Of a stretch of DNA of 46,601 nt, positions 1 through 7,893 are shown in pieces. Origin of the DNA: Rhodospirillales bacterium. GTDB taxonomy: Bacteria > Pseudomonadota > Alphaproteobacteria > Rhodospirillales > JASLLZ01. A program made the translations under genes and the position numbers. Positions within the stretch are counted from its first letter, which is position 1, and each line of letters begins with the position of its first letter. The notes below the pieces were generated by a model. The model was not told the DNA's origin. It worked only from the letters and a program-made list of their open reading frames with translations, and did no database searches. Location of the stretch: NCBI GenBank assembly GCA_030746775.1, contig JASLLZ010000014.1:1-46601 (forward strand), written 5' to 3'.

Positions 1-63
1 AGGCGCAAAACTTTCTCGCCGCCCTATGTCTCGTTGCCCTCATCTGTTATTGGATTTGAATGA

Positions 64-1062
64 GTCTGGACCCTAGCGGGCTTCATCGCGGACGACCCAG
101 CCGACGCCGGCAAAACGCTCGGCGAGGTGCTGCAGGACCGCTGGCAGGCGGAAGAGCCCCTGCCGGCTAAATATGCCGATAAGACGTTCCTTGCCGCCGA
201 TACGGCGGTTCTCAAGAAGGCAGGTTTGGATCTCGTCCTGTCCACGCTTGCCGGACCGAAGGCGCGCGAACTCGATCCCGTGGTGGCGGCCGCCGGAATT
301 GCCGTGGTCAGCGAGTCGGTCGGCAATCGGCTCGACCCGGACGTGCCGCTGATCGTTCCCGAAATAAACGCAGACCATCTGGCCGCCATTCCGGCCCAGC
401 AGAAGGCCCGCGGATTTGACCGTGGCTTCATCGTCTCGGCACCGGTTTGCACGGCGGTCATCGTCGCCTTGGCCATGAAGCCCTTCATCGATGCATACGG
501 TCTCAAGGCATGTGTGTGCACGACGCTTCAGGCGCTGTCAGGTGCGGGAAAGACCGGTGTCGCCTCTTTACAGATACTCGACAACGTTCTGACCTTCATC
601 AAATTGGAAGAGGACAAGTTGCACACCGAGGTGCCGAAGATCTTGGGTAGTTGCAAGGATGGCGTCATCGCTTCGCATCCGGGGCCATTCACGTTCACGG
701 CGACACGCGTTCCGGTAACCGACGGGCATACCGCCTCGATCTCACTCGGTCTGGAGAAGACACCGGATCTCGATGAGGCGAAGGAACTGGTCGATGGCTA
801 CCGGGGAAGGGCGCAGGAGCTGTCCTTGCCCCAGGCTGTGGAGCAGCCCCTGGTTTATCGACCGGAGATTGACCGCCCTCAACCGCTCCTCGATAGAGAC
901 CGCGACAATAAGATGGCGGTAAGCATCGGTCGCGTCCGCCCGGCCGATGCCTTCGAAAACGGCATGGGTATCATCGCCGTGGGTCACAACCATGGCCGCG
1001 GTACATACGGAAACGCGGTGCTGATCACCGAACTTCTGGTCAAGGAAGGCTTGGTTGGCTAG
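64..1062 (+). CDS. aspartate-semialdehyde dehydrogenase-like protein, 5' end damaged
   Basis: Related to archaeal-type aspartate-semialdehyde dehydrogenase / malonyl-CoA reductase. Numbering from an internal GTG at 127: a Cys in the nucleophile position (residue 108, context SAPVCTA), the TLQALSGAG stretch (133-141) and RVPVTDGH (194-201) match the family in order. The usual NPNC loop is changed to APVC, so the reaction is uncertain. The protein lacks about 40-50 N-terminal residues including the NADP-binding GxxGxxG. In-frame homology (AGKTLGE) continues upstream of 127, but a TGA at 61-63 closes this frame; family-like segments continue in other frames (AQNFLAAL at 3-26, frame 3), suggesting two one-base deletions at the left edge. 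It is followed 70 nt later by a flavoprotein gene. The family call is firm; intactness and substrate are not. Confidence 0.72.
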   Translation, partial: VWTLAGFIADDPADAGKTLGEVLQDRWQAEEPLPAKYADKTFLAADTAVLKKAGLDLVLSTLAGPKARELDPVVAAAGIAVVSESVGNRLDPDVPLIVPEINADHLAAIPAQQKARGFDRGFIVSAPVCTAVIVALAMKPFIDAYGLKACVCTTLQALSGAGKTGVASLQILDNVLTFIKLEEDKLHTEVPKILGSCKDGVIASHPGPFTFTATRVPVTDGHTASISLGLEKTPDLDEAKELVDGYRGRAQELSLPQAVEQPLVYRPEIDRPQPLLDRDRDNKMAVSIGRVRPADAFENGMGIIAVGHNHGRGTYGNAVLITELLVKEGLVG

Positions 1063-1132
1063 GGGGACGTCGACAAGACGTCCAATCCCGCCCGCTATTG
1101 GCGACGGCGATTCCGGTTTCCGGCGGCCCTGA

Positions 1133-2263
1133 ATGACGTCCATTGACGCGATCGTCATCGGCGGCGGCGTGGTCGGGGGCGCCCTCGCCTTCGGACTCGC
1201 CCGCCAAGGCCTGAAGGTCAAGGTGCTTGACGAAGGCGATATCGCCTATCGCGCCTCGCGCGGCAACGCCGGCGTGGTCTGGGTGCAAGGCAAGGGATAT
1301 GGATGTCCCGAGTACCAGTTGTGGACCCGCCGTTCGGCCGAAGACTGGCCAAACCTGGCCGCCGAACTGCTGGACGGCACGAACCTCGACGTGCGGCTGG
1401 AGAATCGCGGTGGCGTGGTTCCCTACTTCTCGGAAGAAGGGCGGGACAAGCGCCAGGCGCTGATGGAGCAGCTGCGAATCGAGGCCGGCAATGCCGGCTT
1501 CGAATATGACATGCTGGACCGTCGGGAACTGGCCCGGTTGGTGCCCGGGATCGGTCCCAAGGTCTTCGGCGCCTCGTATACCGCCTACGACGGCCAGGTC
1601 AATCCGCTCAACCTGTTGCGCGCCCTGCATGCCGCCTTTCTCCGCCTCGGCGGGCGCTATGTGTCCAACGCCCGCGTCACGAAGATCGAAGCGGCGCCCC
1701 ACGCCTTCACGGTACGCGCCGGTGTGGAAACGGTGACGGCGCCCAAGCTGATATTGGCGGCCGGGCTGGGTACCGTCGCGCTGGCGCCGTCTCTCGGCCT
1801 GTCGGTCCCGCTTGAGCCGCAACGAGGCCAAGTCATGATCACGGAACGGGTCGACCAGACCTTGCCGCTTCCTGTTCAAGGCGGCATCCGCCAGACCCAT
1901 GAAGGGGCGTTTCAGCTTGGCGGGACGGCGGGAAACACGGGCTTCGATGACCGCACCACGATCCAGGGCCTGAGCCAGGGCGCGAGTTTCGCCGTCGACT
2001 GCCTACCCTATCTCGCCGGCGTGAAGGTCGTGCGCGCTTGGTCGGCGCTTCGCATCATGTCGCCCGATGAATTCCCCATCTACGAACAGTCCGGCGAATT
2101 TCCCGGTGCCTTCGTCGCCACCTGCCATAGCGGCGTGACGCTGGCCGCCGCGCATACCTACCGGCTTGCGAAGTCCATCGCCGGAGGTGCCTTGCCGGAA
2201 GAGTTGGCCCGTTTGTCGACGCGCCGTTTTGAAAAAAGTGCGGCGAACCAGGGACAGCCTTAG
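1133..2263 (+). CDS. FAD-dependent oxidoreductase, DAO family
   Basis: A 376-residue flavoprotein of the D-amino-acid oxidase / glycine oxidase / HcnC superfamily, expected to oxidise an amine or amino acid with FAD. The N-terminal Rossmann motif [13 protein letters not shown] (residues 7-19) and the following acidic strand end (VLDEGD) bind the ADP part of FAD. A second conserved block near the C-terminus (RAWSALRIMSPDEFPIYE) corresponds to the region where DAO proteins close over the flavin. Length fits the family (350-420). No signal peptide or membrane segment is seen. It starts at ATG with only a weak ribosome site and is followed 62 nt later by a TauE/SafE permease, so the two may work on the same compound. 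The substrate cannot be read from sequence. Confidence 0.85.
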   Translation: MTSIDAIVIGGGVVGGALAFGLARQGLKVKVLDEGDIAYRASRGNAGVVWVQGKGYGCPEYQLWTRRSAEDWPNLAAELLDGTNLDVRLENRGGVVPYFSEEGRDKRQALMEQLRIEAGNAGFEYDMLDRRELARLVPGIGPKVFGASYTAYDGQVNPLNLLRALHAAFLRLGGRYVSNARVTKIEAAPHAFTVRAGVETVTAPKLILAAGLGTVALAPSLGLSVPLEPQRGQVMITERVDQTLPLPVQGGIRQTHEGAFQLGGTAGNTGFDDRTTIQGLSQGASFAVDCLPYLAGVKVVRAWSALRIMSPDEFPIYEQSGEFPGAFVATCHSGVTLAAAHTYRLAKSIAGGALPEELARLSTRRFEKSAANQGQP

Positions 2264-2325
2264 AAAAACTCGGCTAGGGGTTGCGCGCGACCAAAGCCGC
2301 GTGCCCCTCGGAGAACGATAACGCG

Positions 2326-3129
2326 ATGAATAATCTTTTCCCAATTTTCGGAATCGCGCTTTACGACGGGGTGCCGGCGGCATCGGTGGCGGCGCTGATC
2401 GGGTTCTACTTGGGGTCGTTCTTCGTCAAGGGTGCGATCGGGTTCGGCAATCTGTCCATGATCATTCTCTTGGGCGCCCTCGTCTTGCCGGCCCACCACG
2501 CGGTCCTGCTGGCGGTGACGGCGAGCGGATTGGCCCAGGTCCAGTTCGTGGTCCCGGCGCTGCGCGACGGCGATTGGCGGATCACCCGTCCGGTCATCGG
2601 TTCCTACTTCGTTGCCGCGGCCATCGGCATATGGATTTTTGGCCGTCTGAAGAGCAACTGGCTGCAGGTCGTCCTGGGGCTGGCGCTCGGCGTCGTGCTG
2701 ATCATCGACATGACCAAGGCGTTGGCCCGGTTGGCGACGCGTTTCGATCTGCGCCGGCCCGGGGTCCTTTATCCGTTCTCCGCCGCCTCGGGATTGATCA
2801 GCGGCGTTACCGGCGCCGGCGGCCTGTTCTTCATCGCCCTTTACGTCAAGCAGTTCGCGCCCGATCCAAAGACCTTTCGCGGAACCATCCTGCAACTGGG
2901 CATCTTGCTTACCGGATGGCGCGCAATCCTCTTGATCGCCAGCGGTTTCATCACGATCAAGGTCTTCGCCGAGGCCGTGGTGCTGATGCCGTTCGTTTTC
3001 GGCGGCGGCTTCCTGGGCTCCCGCTTCTACCGCTCGCTGCCGACCCGGCGGTTCTATCAGGTGGTCCAGGCGGTACTGCTGTTCGCTGCCGTGACCCTGG
3101 TGTGGAAGGGCTTGCGGACGATGGGCTAG
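2326..3129 (+). CDS. TauE/SafE family anion/organo-sulfur permease
   Basis: A polytopic inner-membrane protein of 267 residues with about seven to eight hydrophobic segments and the two-repeat arrangement of TauE/SafE (DUF81) permeases, which export sulfite, sulfonates or other small organic anions. Typical features are the first repeat helix with FFVKGAIGFGN and the second repeat with SGLISGVTGAGGLFF. The ATG at 2326 is chosen over an in-frame TTG at 2281 because a GGAG lies about 12 nt upstream and the extra 15 residues are polar. It directly follows a DAO-type oxidase, which hints at uptake or efflux of a substrate or product of that enzyme. The transported solute is not known. Confidence 0.85.
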   Translation: MNNLFPIFGIALYDGVPAASVAALIGFYLGSFFVKGAIGFGNLSMIILLGALVLPAHHAVLLAVTASGLAQVQFVVPALRDGDWRITRPVIGSYFVAAAIGIWIFGRLKSNWLQVVLGLALGVVLIIDMTKALARLATRFDLRRPGVLYPFSAASGLISGVTGAGGLFFIALYVKQFAPDPKTFRGTILQLGILLTGWRAILLIASGFITIKVFAEAVVLMPFVFGGGFLGSRFYRSLPTRRFYQVVQAVLLFAAVTLVWKGLRTMG

Positions 3130-3176
3130 GCGGCCACGGTCTTTGCCCGCCAACGGCCGGTTCGTATCCGGCGTTC

Positions 3177-3205
3177 TTGAAACACCCCAACCTAACCGCT
3201 ATACA
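3177..3205 (+). promoter_or_regulatory. predicted sigma-70-type promoter for the tautomerase operon
   Basis: TTGAAA (3177-3182), a 17-nt spacer and TATACA (3200-3205) form a good housekeeping-type promoter in the 186-nt gap before the DUF6917-like gene. Transcription would start near 3212, giving a leader of roughly 100 nt. Predicted by eye only. Confidence 0.5.
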
Positions 3206-3315
3206 TCTTCGACGATTTCATGATCGCGGGGCTTCAGAGGACCATTGCAATTGCCTTGACGCCGGTTTGACCATCGGCGCGACGGTCGGGTCTTTTGGTA
3301 GTGACGGAACGCGGG

Positions 3316-3780
3316 ATGCCAAATATGGATGCCAAGACCAGCGACCCTTACGCCAGCGGCCGCGTCCAGGGGCGGCGGGACTGGCCGCACTCGGAACTGG
3401 AAGCGCGCTTCGTCGCCGTCTTGAAAAGCACCCGCGAGGACCGTGGCCTGGAGCTCATTCATCCGGCGACGCGCGCCATCCGCAAGAACGAAATTCATGA
3501 GTTCATCCTTACCGACGAAGGCGAAGCCGCACCGGGAAAGACCGTCAACCGCATCGCCTACGTGGCCTTTGCCGAGTTCACCAAGGGCGGCATGTTGGTC
3601 GAGGGCGACAAGGTTGTCGTTAATGGCCAAACCATTGGTGAGATCGCCGGTTTCGACGAGACCCACATGCCCAATCACCAAAACATCGTCATCAGGGCCC
3701 AGGAACGGAAAACAGGGCTGGACCTGGGGGCGAAGGTAGGTGATCCCATTTCATTTGTTCCGGTATTTACGAAAGGATAA
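3316..3780 (+). CDS. DUF6917-like conserved protein of unknown function
   Basis: A small soluble protein of about 154 residues that I recognise only as resembling DUF6917-type proteins. No signal peptide, membrane helix or catalytic motif is evident. The middle is a compact alpha/beta stretch with several acidic and glycine turns (EGDKVVVNGQTIGEIAGFDE), which could be a small-ligand-binding or beta-barrel fold. The start is unsure: ATG at 3316 (GGAA 6 nt upstream), ATG at 3325 and GTG at 3301 are all in frame. It ends 3 nt before the tautomerase gene, so it is surely co-transcribed with it and with the PLP enzyme further on, and probably serves the same pathway. Confidence 0.75.
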   Translation: MPNMDAKTSDPYASGRVQGRRDWPHSELEARFVAVLKSTREDRGLELIHPATRAIRKNEIHEFILTDEGEAAPGKTVNRIAYVAFAEFTKGGMLVEGDKVVVNGQTIGEIAGFDETHMPNHQNIVIRAQERKTGLDLGAKVGDPISFVPVFTKG

Positions 3781-3783
3781 CCG

Positions 3784-4113
3784 ATGCCGACAATTCGCAT
3801 GCAATGGCTCAACACCCGGACCGACAAGCAACGGCGGGAGTTGGTGAAAAGGTTTACCCAGGCCATGGTCGACGTGGTGGGTGTTTCCAAGGACATCGTC
3901 AACGTTATCTTCGACGAGGTCGATCCCAAGGATCACGCCAAGGGAGGGGTCTTTTATAGCGATATCCTGAAGAAGACTCCGGCCAAACGGAAGGCCCGCA
4001 AAGCCCCGGCCAAGCGGGCGGCGGCGAAGAAGGCGCCGGCCAAGCGGAGCACCACCCGGCGTGCCCCGGCCCGCAAGACGACGCGCCGTACCTCGGCCGC
4101 GCGGAAACGCTAA
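3784..4113 (+). CDS. 4-oxalocrotonate tautomerase-family protein with a histone-H1-like basic tail
   Basis: Residues 1-62 are a tautomerase-superfamily domain. Met is followed directly by Pro, the catalytic Pro1 after Met removal, then the expected beta-alpha-beta layout with an Arg near position 12 and the conserved pattern ending in GG (54-55). 4-OT enzymes normally stop at 60-80 residues and act as hexamers or trimers on enol/keto acids. Here 47 more residues follow (63-109) with 22 Lys/Arg, no acidic residue and repeated APAKR/KAPAK blocks like bacterial histone-H1-like or AlgP tails, suggesting nucleic-acid or polyanion binding. The tail is in frame, with the stop at 4111-4113 and no sign of a frameshift. 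It lies between the DUF6917-like gene (3 nt before) and the PLP enzyme. Confidence 0.88.
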   Translation: MPTIRMQWLNTRTDKQRRELVKRFTQAMVDVVGVSKDIVNVIFDEVDPKDHAKGGVFYSDILKKTPAKRKARKAPAKRAAAKKAPAKRSTTRRAPARKTTRRTSAARKR

Positions 4114-4182
4114 TCGAAGGACGCCACGCAATCGGATCGCCTTCCGCGATGCCGGGAGAAAGGATTCCAAGGAGAAAACGTC

Positions 4183-5676
4183 ATGAGCAAGTTCAAGTAC
4201 AAGATCGAGCTTTATAACCATCTCGCCTCGACCCAGGGCAAGCTGTTCGAGGAAGGCAAGAAGATCCCCAAGGAAATCGGCATGCCCGACGAACTTCTCG
4301 GCAAGGTCGGGCTGTCGGGCACGGTGTCGGAGTGCCACGCGCTGATGCGCAAGAAAGTGGCGGACGCCGTCGAGGCCGGCAACCGCAAAGTCATCAACTC
4401 GGGCAGCCTGGATTACGAAATCCGCAAACTGGTCAAGAGCTATTACGGCGACGACTACGACGCGGTGACGGCGAGTACCTGCGAGGCCTTGTTGATGGTC
4501 GGCTTCGAGACCCTTTACGCGCCGCCCATCGCCGGGCGCGGCGAAAACTACCGCACCCGCTACATCGCGCCCTACGAACGCCACGCCCATCATCAGGGCG
4601 GCTATGGCCGGCCCTTCCCGCCCAAATACAAGGACATCTATGCCGACCGTGGCGTCACCGCCGGCGAGTACGGCCAAATGGGCAAAAGGCTGAGCAACCT
4701 GGAGACCGTGTTCGTGCCCATGGCCGGTGCGCAATACGACAGCCACGGCCTGCGCTATCATCCCTGTACGCTGCTCACCCATGTCGATGGCAAGGCGACG
4801 GCGGAAAATGTCGCCAAGACCGCCAAGCGCCACGAGGAGTACCTGTCGGGCTTTGCCTCCATCGGCTACACCAACCCGTCGTACGGCTACAAGGACGCGG
4901 ACTCCGACGGCGTGCCGGTGCTGCAGAAGGCCCTGGCGGAGCTCGGTAAGGAGTACGACGTTCCCTACATGATCGACAATGCCGGCGCCATTCCATTCCA
5001 GTGCACCGACATCCGCAAGATCGGCGCCGATCTGATGACGTTTTCGATGGACAAGATGGGCGGCGCGCCGACCTGCGGGCTGGCCATCGGCACCGAACAG
5101 ACGATCTCGCCCCTGTCGCGCGCGCTTGGTACCGCGGGTCCCCGGGCCGGCGGCGTCATCTCCCACGGCAAGGCGATGTTCGTGCAGATGGACCCGGGCA
5201 AGGAATCGCTCTTGGGCTTGATTGCGGCGCTCGAGATCCTGTTGGAGCAAGAGGACCAGTTCCGCAAGAACTGCGACGCCTTCCACCAGATCGTGGTCGA
5301 GGAGTTCTCGAAGATCGATCAGGGCCTGATGGACGGCGTTCTGATCGACAAGGACTATGGAAGCTGCGGCGTCGAGATCAATTATCAAGACACCTGGAAG
5401 GACGGCCGCATGGGCTGGCCCATTTTTTCGATCGAGGACATGTACGCCGGCACCTCGCTGCCCCAGGCCGGCATGAAGGCGATGGGGATCATTCCGTGCA
5501 TCTCATACGACGCTAACATCCGCATGTCCCTCGGCCTCGGCACCACCGACGAGAACGGCGACATCATCGAGGACAACACGCGTTGGATGATCCGCGCCCT
5601 GGCCCGCTTCTGCGAACTCATGTGCCGTCACGCCGGCGTCATGGACCAGAAGGCGGCGCCCCTTGCCGCCGAGTAG
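4183..5676 (+). CDS. PLP-dependent fold-type-I enzyme (aminotransferase class V / SelA-like), reaction unknown
   Basis: A 497-residue cytoplasmic enzyme with the large-domain core of fold-type-I PLP proteins. MIDNAG (Asp265) would bind the pyridine nitrogen, and TFSMDKMGG places the Schiff-base lysine at 291. The glycine-rich stretch 309-326 after it and a C-terminal small domain fit class V aminotransferases, cysteine desulfurases or SelA-like lyases, but no subgroup motif (for example the desulfurase Cys loop) is evident. A His-rich segment (RHAHHQGGYGRPFPP, 133-147) is unusual. It starts with ATG behind an AAGGAG site and follows the tautomerase by 69 nt; a terminator lies just after it. 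With the tautomerase, a path in which an amino-acid-derived enol or imine is isomerised is conceivable, but this is inference. Confidence 0.8.
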   Translation: MSKFKYKIELYNHLASTQGKLFEEGKKIPKEIGMPDELLGKVGLSGTVSECHALMRKKVADAVEAGNRKVINSGSLDYEIRKLVKSYYGDDYDAVTASTCEALLMVGFETLYAPPIAGRGENYRTRYIAPYERHAHHQGGYGRPFPPKYKDIYADRGVTAGEYGQMGKRLSNLETVFVPMAGAQYDSHGLRYHPCTLLTHVDGKATAENVAKTAKRHEEYLSGFASIGYTNPSYGYKDADSDGVPVLQKALAELGKEYDVPYMIDNAGAIPFQCTDIRKIGADLMTFSMDKMGGAPTCGLAIGTEQTISPLSRALGTAGPRAGGVISHGKAMFVQMDPGKESLLGLIAALEILLEQEDQFRKNCDAFHQIVVEEFSKIDQGLMDGVLIDKDYGSCGVEINYQDTWKDGRMGWPIFSIEDMYAGTSLPQAGMKAMGIIPCISYDANIRMSLGLGTTDENGDIIEDNTRWMIRALARFCELMCRHAGVMDQKAAPLAAE

Positions 5677-5699
5677 TTCTCATATTCGGACCACAAAAT

Positions 5700-5729
5700 G
5701 GGGCTCCGCCAAGGCGGGGCCCCTTTTTT
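5700..5729 (+). terminator. rho-independent terminator after the PLP-enzyme operon
   Basis: GC-rich arms 5700-5710 and 5713-5723 pair with one G-U wobble (inner pairs must open to give a loop) and are followed by six T residues (5724-5729). Four A residues just before the left arm could also give weak termination for the converging gene that ends at 5740. Confidence 0.85.
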
Positions 5730-5739
5730 CGCGCCATCC

Positions 5740-6654
5740 TCACATGTGTGAATACATGGGCCGGCCTGGTGTCGGCATCTCGGCCGTCAGGATCGATGCG
5801 GTTTCCGATTCGGTGATGTAGAGGGTTTTGCCGTCGCCGCCGCCGTAAGCGATGTTGGTGGTCGCCGGCCCGGCGCAGGAACGTACCCGCGCCACCGGCT
5901 CGCCGGAGGGGCCGAACAGCCAGACCGTGCCGGCGCGGGTGTGGGCGACGGCCAGGTTGCCCTCGGCGTCGAGCGCCAGGCCGTCGGGGCCCAGGCCCCC
6001 CGACATCTGGATGAACAACCCGGCCCGGCGGTCCATGGGGCCGGCGTTGAGGGGCAGGCGCCAGATGGCGTTGCTCGAGGTGATGGCGACGTAGAGCACG
6101 CTCTCGTCGGCATTGAGCACCAGGCCGTTGGGGTAGGCGGCGCCGTCGAGCAGAAGCTCCAACTCGCCGCCGGCCGAAAGGCGAAAGACCCGCCCGGTGG
6201 GATGGTTGAGGCTGGAGCGTCCGGGATCGGTGAAATAAAGATCGCCGTTGGAAGCGAAAACCAGGTCGTTGCTGCCCAGAAAGCGTTCCAGGTTGGGGCG
6301 CGTGATCAATTGCTCGGTCTGGCCGGTCGCCGGGTCGGCAACCACGATGCCGTGCGCTTGATCGGCGATGAAGAGGCGGCCGTCGCGGTGGATCTTGAGG
6401 CCGTTGGGCTCGCCGTCGTAATCGACGGCCACGGTCCATTCGCCGCCGGGCGAGACGCGAAAGACCCGGCCGTAGGGGATATCGACGCAATAGAGGTTGC
6501 CGTCGCGGTCGAAGGCCGGCCCTTCGAGAAACGAATCCATCATGCCGCCGGGCTTGTTGACGGTGACCCAGAAGTTGGGCTCGCCCGTGACGCGATATTC
6601 ATCGGGCAGGCGGGTGAAGAGGCGGGTTTCGATCTCGGGCGGGGCAGGGTACAT
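5740..6654 (-). CDS. SMP-30/gluconolactonase/LRE family protein
   Basis: A 304-residue six-bladed beta-propeller of the SMP-30 family, which hydrolyses sugar or aromatic lactones using one divalent metal. Visible metal-site candidates are the Glu in FLEGPAFD (near 43), the Asn in GSNDLVF, the Asn in YPNGLV and the Asp in GPDGLALD, in the expected order, and each blade carries the DxxGNLY/GxLYxTD type repeat. No signal peptide is evident, so it is probably cytoplasmic. It is a single gene read toward the terminator of the preceding operon and diverges from the ROK kinase across 161 nt. The exact lactone is unknown. Confidence 0.88.
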   Translation of the reverse strand: MYPAPPEIETRLFTRLPDEYRVTGEPNFWVTVNKPGGMMDSFLEGPAFDRDGNLYCVDIPYGRVFRVSPGGEWTVAVDYDGEPNGLKIHRDGRLFIADQAHGIVVADPATGQTEQLITRPNLERFLGSNDLVFASNGDLYFTDPGRSSLNHPTGRVFRLSAGGELELLLDGAAYPNGLVLNADESVLYVAITSSNAIWRLPLNAGPMDRRAGLFIQMSGGLGPDGLALDAEGNLAVAHTRAGTVWLFGPSGEPVARVRSCAGPATTNIAYGGGDGKTLYITESETASILTAEMPTPGRPMYSHM

Positions 6655-6694
6655 GGGTCTCGTGTCCTCGATGAATGCGCCGGGCGCGATGGTG

Positions 6695-6719
6695 GTTGAC
6701 GGGGCTCGGGATTGTCAAC
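6695..6719. promoter_or_regulatory. inverted repeat between SMP-30 and ROK genes, possible operator
   Basis: GTTGAC and GTCAAC are perfect inverted 6-mers 13 nt apart in the divergent intergenic region. On the minus strand the arm gives an exact TTGACA, but no good -10 follows, so a regulator site is as likely as a promoter. A TATAAGAT lies nearer the ROK gene (6768-6775), and two GATATC palindromes (6749-6754, 6773-6778) flank it. Confidence 0.3.
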
Positions 6720-6815
6720 GCCGATTGCGTCTCCTCGACGGAGTAGCCGATATCCTGCTTTTTCCCCTATAAGATATCAGGCCCGCCTCGCGTTGGGTGG
6801 CTCTTCCGATGAGGG

Positions 6816-7814
6816 ATGATGCAAGTGGCTAGGAAAAAGGACCATTGGGTCGGCTTCGATCTTGGCGGGACCAAGATGATGGCCTGCGTCTATGACGGCG
6901 ATAATCGGCCCAAAGGCACCAGTCGCCGGCGTACCAAAGGCCAAATCGGCGTCAAGGCCGGCCTGAAGCGGATCGCGGCGACCATCCACAAGGCTCTCGG
7001 CGAGGCTGGTGTCCAGCCCGGCCAACTGGCCGGCATCGGGATCGGCTGTCCGGGGCCGTTGGACCTGGACAGGGGCATTATGCTCGAGACTCCCAACCTG
7101 GGATGGAAGAACGCCGCCGTTGCCGGCGCCATCGAGAAAGCCTTCGGATGCCCCGCCGTCATCGCCAACGACGTCGATGGCGGCGTCTACGGAGAATACC
7201 GCTTCGGCGCCGCCAGGAAGGCGCGCTGCGTGGTCGGCGTCTTTCCAGGAACCGGGATCGGCGGCGGCTGCGTTTACGAGGGCTCCATCCTGCGGGGCAA
7301 GACGGGGTCGTGTATGGAAATCGGCCACTTCCCGGTGACCCCGGACGGCCCCCTGTGCGGCTGTGGCCGCCGCGGTTGCCTGGAAGCCTATGCCAGCCGT
7401 CTGGCAATCGCCGCCAACTGCGCCGCCGCCGCCTATCGGGGCAGTGCCCCGCATCTGCTTGAAGACGTCGGCACCGATATTGCGAATATCCGCAGCGGTG
7501 CCATCGCGCGCGCCATTAGGGCTGGCGACAGGGCGGTGGAAGATATCGTACGCGAGGCGGCCAGACGCATCGGCTGGACCATGGCCGGTGTCGTCAATTT
7601 GTTGGCGCCCGACGTCGTTTTGCTGGGCGGCGGGTTGGTCGAGGAAATGCCGGAAATCTTCCAAGGCGAAGTCGAGAATTCCCTCGACGGGCGCGTCATG
7701 CCATCGCTCAAGGGTACTTACACGGTCACCGTCGCCGAACTGGGCGACGACGCCGGCGTCACCGGCATGGCCGCCTGGGCCCGGCACGTCATCGAAGGTT
7801 CCCGTCGTTCATGA
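6816..7814 (+). CDS. ROK family sugar kinase (glucokinase-like)
   Basis: A cytoplasmic kinase of the ROK family, phosphorylating a hexose or N-acyl-hexosamine with ATP. Seen: the phosphate-binding FDLGGTK (14-20), the second glycine loop GTGIGGG, MEIGH with the substrate/zinc His, and the ROK zinc motif CGCGRRGCLEAYAS. About 330 residues is normal. The ATG at 6816 has a GAGGG directly abutting it; an in-frame GTG at 6825 sits 9 nt from the same site and may be the true start. The next gene (CoA-transferase) begins 79 nt later with its own ribosome site. ROK repressors carry an N-terminal helix-turn-helix, which is absent here, so this is a kinase. Confidence 0.88.
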   Translation: MMQVARKKDHWVGFDLGGTKMMACVYDGDNRPKGTSRRRTKGQIGVKAGLKRIAATIHKALGEAGVQPGQLAGIGIGCPGPLDLDRGIMLETPNLGWKNAAVAGAIEKAFGCPAVIANDVDGGVYGEYRFGAARKARCVVGVFPGTGIGGGCVYEGSILRGKTGSCMEIGHFPVTPDGPLCGCGRRGCLEAYASRLAIAANCAAAAYRGSAPHLLEDVGTDIANIRSGAIARAIRAGDRAVEDIVREAARRIGWTMAGVVNLLAPDVVLLGGGLVEEMPEIFQGEVENSLDGRVMPSLKGTYTVTVAELGDDAGVTGMAAWARHVIEGSRRS

Positions 7815-7893
7815 TTTAATATTGGACGCGAAGACATCCACCGGCGGCGCGGTCCAACGGCCGGTCGGTGGTGGGAAGCGAGGGAGTGAGCAC

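Noticed and set aside
1040-1900. 286-codon minus-strand frame within the DAO-type gene
   Set aside because: Arg/Gly/His-rich antisense shadow of a gene with clear FAD motifs.
4020-4110. Tautomerase tail as a frameshift artefact
   Set aside because: The same frame stays open to a clean stop and the repeats are in register (APAKR blocks) with codon use like the neighbours, so a real tail is likelier.
3751-5388. 545-codon open frame on the minus strand over the tautomerase and PLP-enzyme genes
   Set aside because: It mirrors two well-supported plus-strand genes; high GC at third positions keeps antisense frames open. Its sequence has no recognisable domain.
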